A stretch of 28,443 nt of DNA. Origin: an uncultured Eubacteriales bacterium. GTDB lineage: Bacteria > Bacillota_I > Bacilli_A > RF39 > UBA660. Positions 23,593 through 28,443 of the stretch are shown here, piece by piece. Position numbers and translations under genes: made by a program. The stretch lies in the NCBI GenBank assembly GCA_905211265.1, contig CAJMAC010000012.1, positions 1 through 28,443 on the forward strand. Direction: 5' to 3'. Below the pieces are notes generated by a model. The model had not been told where the DNA came from. It ran no database searches and saw nothing but the letters and a program-made list of their open reading frames with translations. Every line of letters begins with the position of its first letter. Within the stretch, counting starts at the first letter, position 1.

Positions 23593-26500
23593 ATGAGGGT
23601 GTCATTAATTAAAAGTGATAAAATTAGTGATTTAATTTTACCAAGTAAAGTTAAAGGTAATTATTGGATTACTGATATTGATGATCAAGGTAATGAAAAG
23701 AATTTAATTAGTATTGAAGAATCAAATGGTAAGTGGAAAATAGTTAGTAACAATGAAGTATTTTGTACCATAAATGATACCCAAGTTCCTTCGGCTGAAT
23801 TAGATTTATATAATTTTTATATCTTAAAAAGTATCCATAAAAATACTGTAATGATATTATATTGTTCACCAGTATATGATAATACATATCAAACATATAG
23901 CATTAATGAAGTACAAGGTAGAGAAATAACTATAGGTAAAAATACTAATTGTGATATATCTTATAATTCTGTAAATATTTCAGATATACATGCCACAATT
24001 AGTTTAGTTAATAACGTATATATTTTAACACCAAAATCAATTCTTTATATAAATGACTTGTCGGTATCTAGTCCAACAGAATTAACTAATGGAGACGTTA
24101 TATTTATTATGGGATTAAAGATAATATTTACTAGAAAAAATAATATGACATCTTTAATTATAAATAATCCAGTTAACTTAGTTAATATTAAATTAAATGC
24201 TGTTAATGACAAAAATATTATTGATGCTGAATATACTGAGTCAGATGATGAAATTGATATGGTTCTATATGATGAAGATGATAATTTTCATAAAAAGCCT
24301 AGATTTTTAAGAGAAATAGAAACATTACAAGTTAATGTAGATTCTCCCCCAGGAAAACCTGCCGAAGATGATAGACCCTGGATACTTACCGTAGGACCAA
24401 TGTTTACTATGAGTATGATGTCACTAACTAGTGCCTTTTCTGCCTTAAATAATTTAACTGATGGTAATACATCATTAAAAAGAGCACTTCCATCATTACT
24501 AGTAAGTACTGCAATGATGTGTGGTACATTATTATGGCCTACGATTAGTAGAAGATATGAAAAGAAAAAACGTGAAAAAATGGAAAAAGAGCGTCAAGAA
24601 AAATATCGTAGATATATTGACGAAAAAAGAGAAGAAATTAGAAATGAAATAACTAATCAAAGAAATATATTAATAGATAATTATCCCACAACAATGGAAT
24701 GTCAAAATATAATCTTATCTAAAATGACAAGATTATGGGAACGTAGACTTGGAGACAATGATTTTCTAACAGTTAACTTAGGTATAGGTTCTGAAGAAAT
24801 GAAAATAGAAATTAAATATCCAGAAGAACACTTTTCTATTATGGAAGATGATTTAGTAGTAGTAGCAAGGGAATTAGGTAAAGAACCTAAAAATATGGAA
24901 AATGTTTCTATTCCATTATCTTTAATTGATAATAATGTTATAGGTATAGTAGGTAATAAAAATCAGACTTCTTCTTATATGTCACAATTATTTATTCAAT
25001 TAATGACATTTCATAGTTATGATGATTTAAAAATAGTTATGTTAACCAATAAAGATAAAGCACATAACTGGGATTATTTAAGAATATTACCACATTGTTT
25101 TAGTAATGATAAATCAATTAGATTTTTTGGGGAAAACAACGATGATTATAAAGAAATATTCTATTATTTAGATAAAGAATTATCAGATAGAGCAAGTAGT
25201 GATGTTAAATTTTTAAATAAAAAGTCACAATACTTATTAGTAACAGATAATTTTAAATTAGTTAGAAATTATGATTTTATGAAAAAGTTATTAAATTCTA
25301 ATGAAAAATTAGGATTTAGTTTAATTATTTTAACAGAAAAAATAACTAATATACCAGATCAATGTAAATGTTTTGTAAATATGTTCCAAGAAAAAGCAGA
25401 ATTATTTTTAAATAAAGTCAATTCCTCTGCTAAAACTTTTGCAGTAGATTTAAATACAAAATATAAATGTTATGAATGTGCTAAAATGTTAGCGAATATT
25501 CATATAGATATAGAGTCAGAGGCAGAAGGACAATTACCTAAGAAAATAGGATTCTTACAAATGTATGATGTAGGTAAAATAGAACAATTAAATGCTTTAA
25601 ATAGATGGAAAAAGAATAATCCTATGTTAAGTTTAGCAGCTCCAGTTGGAGTAGGTAAAAGTGGAGAAAGAATAGTACTAGATTTACATGAAAAATATCA
25701 CGGACCACATGGATTAATTGCAGGTATGACTGGTAGTGGTAAATCAGAATTCATTATAACATTTATTGTATCTATGGCAATTAACTATCATCCTTATGAA
25801 GTACAATTTATTTTAATTGACTATAAAGGTGGTGGATTAGCGGGAGCCTTTGAAAATAATACAATTGGCTTAAAATTACCACATTTAGTAGGTACCATAA
25901 CAAACCTTGATACTATTGAAATAAAAAGAAGCTTGTCTTCCATAGAAAGTGAACTTAAAAGAAGACAAAGATTATTTAATATAGCCCGTGAAAAGAGTGG
26001 AGAAAGTACAATTGATATATACAAATATCAAAAAATGTATCGTGAAGGTTTAATTGATGAACCAGTATCACATTTATTTATTATAAGTGATGAGTTCGCG
26101 GAATTAAAAAAAGAACAACCAGAATTTATGACTCAATTAATAAGTACTGCCCGTATTGGTCGTAGTTTAGGAGTACATTTAATACTAGCTACACAAAAAC
26201 CAAGTGGAGTAGTAGACCCTCAAATATGGAGTAACACAAGATTTAGAATATGTTTAAGAGTACAAGATAAATCAGATAGTACTGAAGTAATTAAAAGACC
26301 AGATGCAGCATATTTAAAACAAACAGGTAGATTTTATTTCCAAGTTGGATTTGATGAAATATTTGTTTTAGGACAAGCAGCATGGTGTGGAGGACAATAT
26401 ATTCCTTCGGAAATGATAAGAAAGGAACTAGATACTAGTATTAACTTTATTGATAATATAGGTAATGTTATTAAGAATGTTGAAACTAGAAAACAAGTTG

Positions 26501-28200
26501 AAGTAGGACCTTCACAAGGTGAAGAATTAATAAATATCGTTAAATATTTAGATGTAATAGCCAAAGAAGAAAATATTAAATGTAGACCTTTATGGCTTGC
26601 AAAAATACCAGATGTTATTTATGTTAATGATTTAATGAAGAAATATAATTATCAAAAAGAAAACTTTGTTATTAATCCTGTAATTGGAGAATTTGATGTT
26701 CCTACAATGCAACAACAATTTATCTTAACCTTACCTCTATCCAAAGAAGGTAATGCCTTAATATATGGTTCAGCAGGATCAGGAAAAGAAAACCTAATAA
26801 CAACTGTATTATATTCTTCGATGATAAATTATACTCCACAAGAAGTAAATTACTATATAATAGATTTTGGTTCTGAATCACTTAATATGTTTAAAAAATC
26901 CCCAATAGTAGGAGATATTCTTCATATTGATGATAAAGATAAACTAAATAATTTATATAAAATGTTAAATACAATAGTAGAAGTAAGAAAGAAAATGTTT
27001 TCTGAATATAATGGAGATTATGACACATTTTGTAAAAGAAGTGGTAGAACTGTACCATCAGTAATAGTAATAATAAATAACTTTGAAGCATATCATGAAA
27101 CATATGCCGACTATGATGACATATTAACTATTTTAAGTAGAGATGGTTCAAAATATGGAGTATATTTTGTATTAACAGTAAGTACTCCGAATGGATTAAG
27201 ATTTAAACTTAAACAAAACTTTACCCAAGAATACGTATTGCAACAAAATAGTAATGATGATTATACTGCAATACTTGGTAATGTCAAGAAAAATTATCCA
27301 TCAAAAATATTTGGTCGTGGAATATTTAGAAAAGAAGATATATTTGAATTTCAAACTGCCTTTGTATGTGAAAAAGATAAAATACAAGATTATGTTAAAT
27401 CACTATGTATTAAGCATTCAGAAGCAATGAAAGAACGAGCAAGACCAGTACCAGTATTACCTGAAGTAGTATCTTATAATAATATTAAAGAAGATATTAC
27501 TAATGATAAGAATGTAATTATAGGTATTGCAAAACAAAGTTTAAATGCAGTTAAGTTTGACTTTAAGAGAAATTTAATTAATGGTATATCTTCTAGTGAT
27601 ATAAATTCTATCTTTAAGTTTGTTAAACCATTTATTAATCAATTATTATATCTAAATTATAGTAAACTTACAGTGATAAATGCCGAAGACTTTGTATTTG
27701 AAGATAATTATAAGAAATATATTGAATATATAGATAATGACTTTAATCAATATTTTGATAACTTATATAATTATATTGTTTCAAAGAATGAAGAATATAT
27801 TAAGAATAACTATAGTAGGTCTTCTTTAAAAGATATTAAGAGAAATACTATAATAATTCTTGGTTATGAAGCATTTAATAATAGATTATCTGCAGATAAT
27901 AAGAAGAAGTTAGGAACATTATTTGAAAAATCAAAAGACTTAGACATAGTTAACTTTATAATAATGGATAGTATAGATAAATATAAGAAGTTAGAATTAG
28001 ATTTCTGGTATAAGACATGTGCTAATCCAAATGATGGTATATGGATAGGCCAAGGAGTAGGAGACCAATATACATTCAAAGTATCTCAAAGAACTCCTGA
28101 ATTAAAAGAACAAATTAATGATGAATTCTGCTTTGTTATTAAAAGAGGTAAACCAGTATTAGTTAAATATGTTTCTAAATTCGAACTAAATTTAAAGTAA
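23593..28200 (+). CDS. essC: EssC, type VII secretion membrane ATPase
   Basis: EssC is the FtsK/SpoIIIE-type motor of T7SSb. The 1535 residues have, in order: an N-terminal FHA-like part (about 88-175; GREITIGKNTNCDISY, SDIHATI), two membrane segments (about 268-288 and 300-320), a basic linker, and three ATPase modules. Module 1 has GMTGSGKS (711-718) and Walker B with Asp833-Glu834 (IISDEFAEL). Module 2 has a degenerate Walker A GSAGSGKE (1059-1066; Glu where Ser/Thr is required). Module 3 (about 1300-1535) has lost the P-loop (ISSSDIN). Length is close to that of S. aureus EssC (about 1480). AAGGAGG before the ATG; last gene of the operon. EsaA, EssA and EssB are not next to it. Confidence 0.92.
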   Translation: MRVSLIKSDKISDLILPSKVKGNYWITDIDDQGNEKNLISIEESNGKWKIVSNNEVFCTINDTQVPSAELDLYNFYILKSIHKNTVMILYCSPVYDNTYQTYSINEVQGREITIGKNTNCDISYNSVNISDIHATISLVNNVYILTPKSILYINDLSVSSPTELTNGDVIFIMGLKIIFTRKNNMTSLIINNPVNLVNIKLNAVNDKNIIDAEYTESDDEIDMVLYDEDDNFHKKPRFLREIETLQVNVDSPPGKPAEDDRPWILTVGPMFTMSMMSLTSAFSALNNLTDGNTSLKRALPSLLVSTAMMCGTLLWPTISRRYEKKKREKMEKERQEKYRRYIDEKREEIRNEITNQRNILIDNYPTTMECQNIILSKMTRLWERRLGDNDFLTVNLGIGSEEMKIEIKYPEEHFSIMEDDLVVVARELGKEPKNMENVSIPLSLIDNNVIGIVGNKNQTSSYMSQLFIQLMTFHSYDDLKIVMLTNKDKAHNWDYLRILPHCFSNDKSIRFFGENNDDYKEIFYYLDKELSDRASSDVKFLNKKSQYLLVTDNFKLVRNYDFMKKLLNSNEKLGFSLIILTEKITNIPDQCKCFVNMFQEKAELFLNKVNSSAKTFAVDLNTKYKCYECAKMLANIHIDIESEAEGQLPKKIGFLQMYDVGKIEQLNALNRWKKNNPMLSLAAPVGVGKSGERIVLDLHEKYHGPHGLIAGMTGSGKSEFIITFIVSMAINYHPYEVQFILIDYKGGGLAGAFENNTIGLKLPHLVGTITNLDTIEIKRSLSSIESELKRRQRLFNIAREKSGESTIDIYKYQKMYREGLIDEPVSHLFIISDEFAELKKEQPEFMTQLISTARIGRSLGVHLILATQKPSGVVDPQIWSNTRFRICLRVQDKSDSTEVIKRPDAAYLKQTGRFYFQVGFDEIFVLGQAAWCGGQYIPSEMIRKELDTSINFIDNIGNVIKNVETRKQVEVGPSQGEELINIVKYLDVIAKEENIKCRPLWLAKIPDVIYVNDLMKKYNYQKENFVINPVIGEFDVPTMQQQFILTLPLSKEGNALIYGSAGSGKENLITTVLYSSMINYTPQEVNYYIIDFGSESLNMFKKSPIVGDILHIDDKDKLNNLYKMLNTIVEVRKKMFSEYNGDYDTFCKRSGRTVPSVIVIINNFEAYHETYADYDDILTILSRDGSKYGVYFVLTVSTPNGLRFKLKQNFTQEYVLQQNSNDDYTAILGNVKKNYPSKIFGRGIFRKEDIFEFQTAFVCEKDKIQDYVKSLCIKHSEAMKERARPVPVLPEVVSYNNIKEDITNDKNVIIGIAKQSLNAVKFDFKRNLINGISSSDINSIFKFVKPFINQLLYLNYSKLTVINAEDFVFEDNYKKYIEYIDNDFNQYFDNLYNYIVSKNEEYIKNNYSRSSLKDIKRNTIIILGYEAFNNRLSADNKKKLGTLFEKSKDLDIVNFIIMDSIDKYKKLELDFWYKTCANPNDGIWIGQGVGDQYTFKVSQRTPELKEQINDEFCFVIKRGKPVLVKYVSKFELNLK

Positions 28201-28225
28201 AGAATTAATTTCTTTGCTTTTTTTC
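28199..28225 (+). terminator. Terminator after essC
   Basis: AAAGAA (28199-28204) pairs with TTCTTT (28210-28215) around a 5-nt loop, followed by GC and seven T. Confidence 0.6.
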
Positions 28226-28252
28226 TTCTTCATAACTAAGGTTATTCCGAAG

Positions 28253-28311
28253 TATCTAATGCCTTATTCTAAGTCATTAGATATAAGTTTTGAACTTAAA
28301 ATTTCAAAACT
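28253..28311 (+). repeat. Two tandem hairpins in the essC-tRNA gap
   Basis: TATCTAATG (28253-28261) pairs with CATTAGATA (28275-28283), and AGTTTTGAA (28286-28294) pairs with TTCAAAACT (28303-28311). The second has the same core as the hairpins at 7324 and 12218, but its T-rich tail is a few bases away. Function unknown; it could be the end of a read-through transcript or a small RNA. Confidence 0.55.
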
Positions 28312-28376
28312 ATTGCCTTATTTTTGTTAAAAAATATTATTTTGTGTAAAAAAAATAAAAAAATTAATATTATGTA

Positions 28377-28405
28377 TTGCCAAGTAAGCAATTTTATGTT
28401 ATATT
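28377..28405 (+). promoter_or_regulatory. Promoter of the tRNA gene
   Basis: TTGCCA (28377-28382), a 17-bp spacer and TATATT (28400-28405) with an upstream TG (extended -10). The tRNA 5' end is 21 bases past the -10. Confidence 0.6.
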
Positions 28406-28423
28406 TATATTGCTTACTTTTTT
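28382..28423 (+). terminator. Terminator-like hairpin before the tRNA
   Basis: AAGTAAGCAAT (28382-28392) pairs with ATTGCTTACTT (28409-28419), an 11-bp stem with a 16-nt loop, leading into a T-run. It overlaps the promoter spacer and the -10 box lies in its loop. Confidence 0.65.
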
Positions 28424-28425
28424 AT

Positions 28426-28443
28426 GGCGATGTAGCTCAGTTG
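28426..28443 (+). tRNA. tRNA gene, 5' end only
   Basis: GGCGATGTAGCTCAGTTG is the acceptor arm and first half of the D-arm of a tRNA, including the conserved TAGCTCAG-TTG. It resembles the start of elongator tRNA-Met in Firmicutes (GGCGGTGTAGCTCAG), but the anticodon is outside the window, so identity is uncertain. Confidence 0.75.

Noticed and set aside
1..28443. Mycoplasma-type genetic code (TGA = Trp), suggested by the extreme AT content
   Set aside because: TGA ends two genes and tryptophan is TGG in S7, EF-G and EssC.
1..28443. CRISPR array or phage region
   Set aside because: No regularly spaced direct repeats and no structural phage genes; the Xer recombinase is of housekeeping type.

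Overview
The window is very AT-rich bacterial DNA with short intergenic gaps, Rho-independent terminators and strong AGGAGG-type ribosome binding sites, so it reads as a low-GC Gram-positive (Firmicutes/Bacilli). TGA is used as a stop (8047-8049 and 9527-9529) and tryptophan is TGG, so the code is standard and not that of Mycoplasma. MurD, a FemA/FemX-type aminoacyltransferase and a type VII secretion ATPase imply a cell wall. The composition fits an uncultured, Mollicutes-adjacent Bacilli lineage of the gut type, but that placement is inference.

Layout. 1-3900: the end of a receiver-domain protein, an AddB-like iron-sulfur nuclease and murD. 3900-6360 (minus strand): a small unknown gene and a ClpB disaggregase without its N-domain, driven by a promoter that overlaps a degenerate CIRCE (HrcA) operator. 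6380-9560: a zinc-ribbon membrane protein, then an operon of an unknown gene, a Xer recombinase and thymidine kinase. 9570-12280: an accessory-looking stretch with an unknown membrane-anchored protein (minus), a long AT-rich gap with a palindrome, an Rpn/PD-(D/E)XK nuclease gene, a decayed 45-bp copy of part of that gene, a Nudix hydrolase and stacked inverted repeats. 12350-16190: an RNA-modification and ribosome-maturation operon (SpoU methyltransferase, rimM, trmD, an unknown coiled-coil gene, a metallo-beta-lactamase-fold hydrolase, another unknown gene), partly joined by 1-nt stop/start overlaps. 16210-20665: the str operon (rpsL, rpsG, fusA, tuf), with a structured-looking leader and a second promoter before tuf. 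20670-22600: an unknown membrane-anchored protein and a convergent FemA/FemX-family gene. 22650-28225: a compact type VII secretion (T7SSb) operon of a YukD/EsaB-like protein, two WXG100 proteins and a 1535-residue EssC. 28226-28443: non-coding hairpins, a terminator interleaved with a promoter, and the 5' end of a tRNA gene.

The strongest points for a second look are the minimal T7SSb operon (no EsaA, EssA, EssB or toxin in view) with an EssC whose second and third ATPase modules are degenerate, the Ile at the streptomycin-linked Pro position of S12, the decayed Rpn fragment that appears to supply the Nudix promoter, and the tRNA promoter nested inside a terminator hairpin. Most of the remaining genes are ordinary housekeeping genes.
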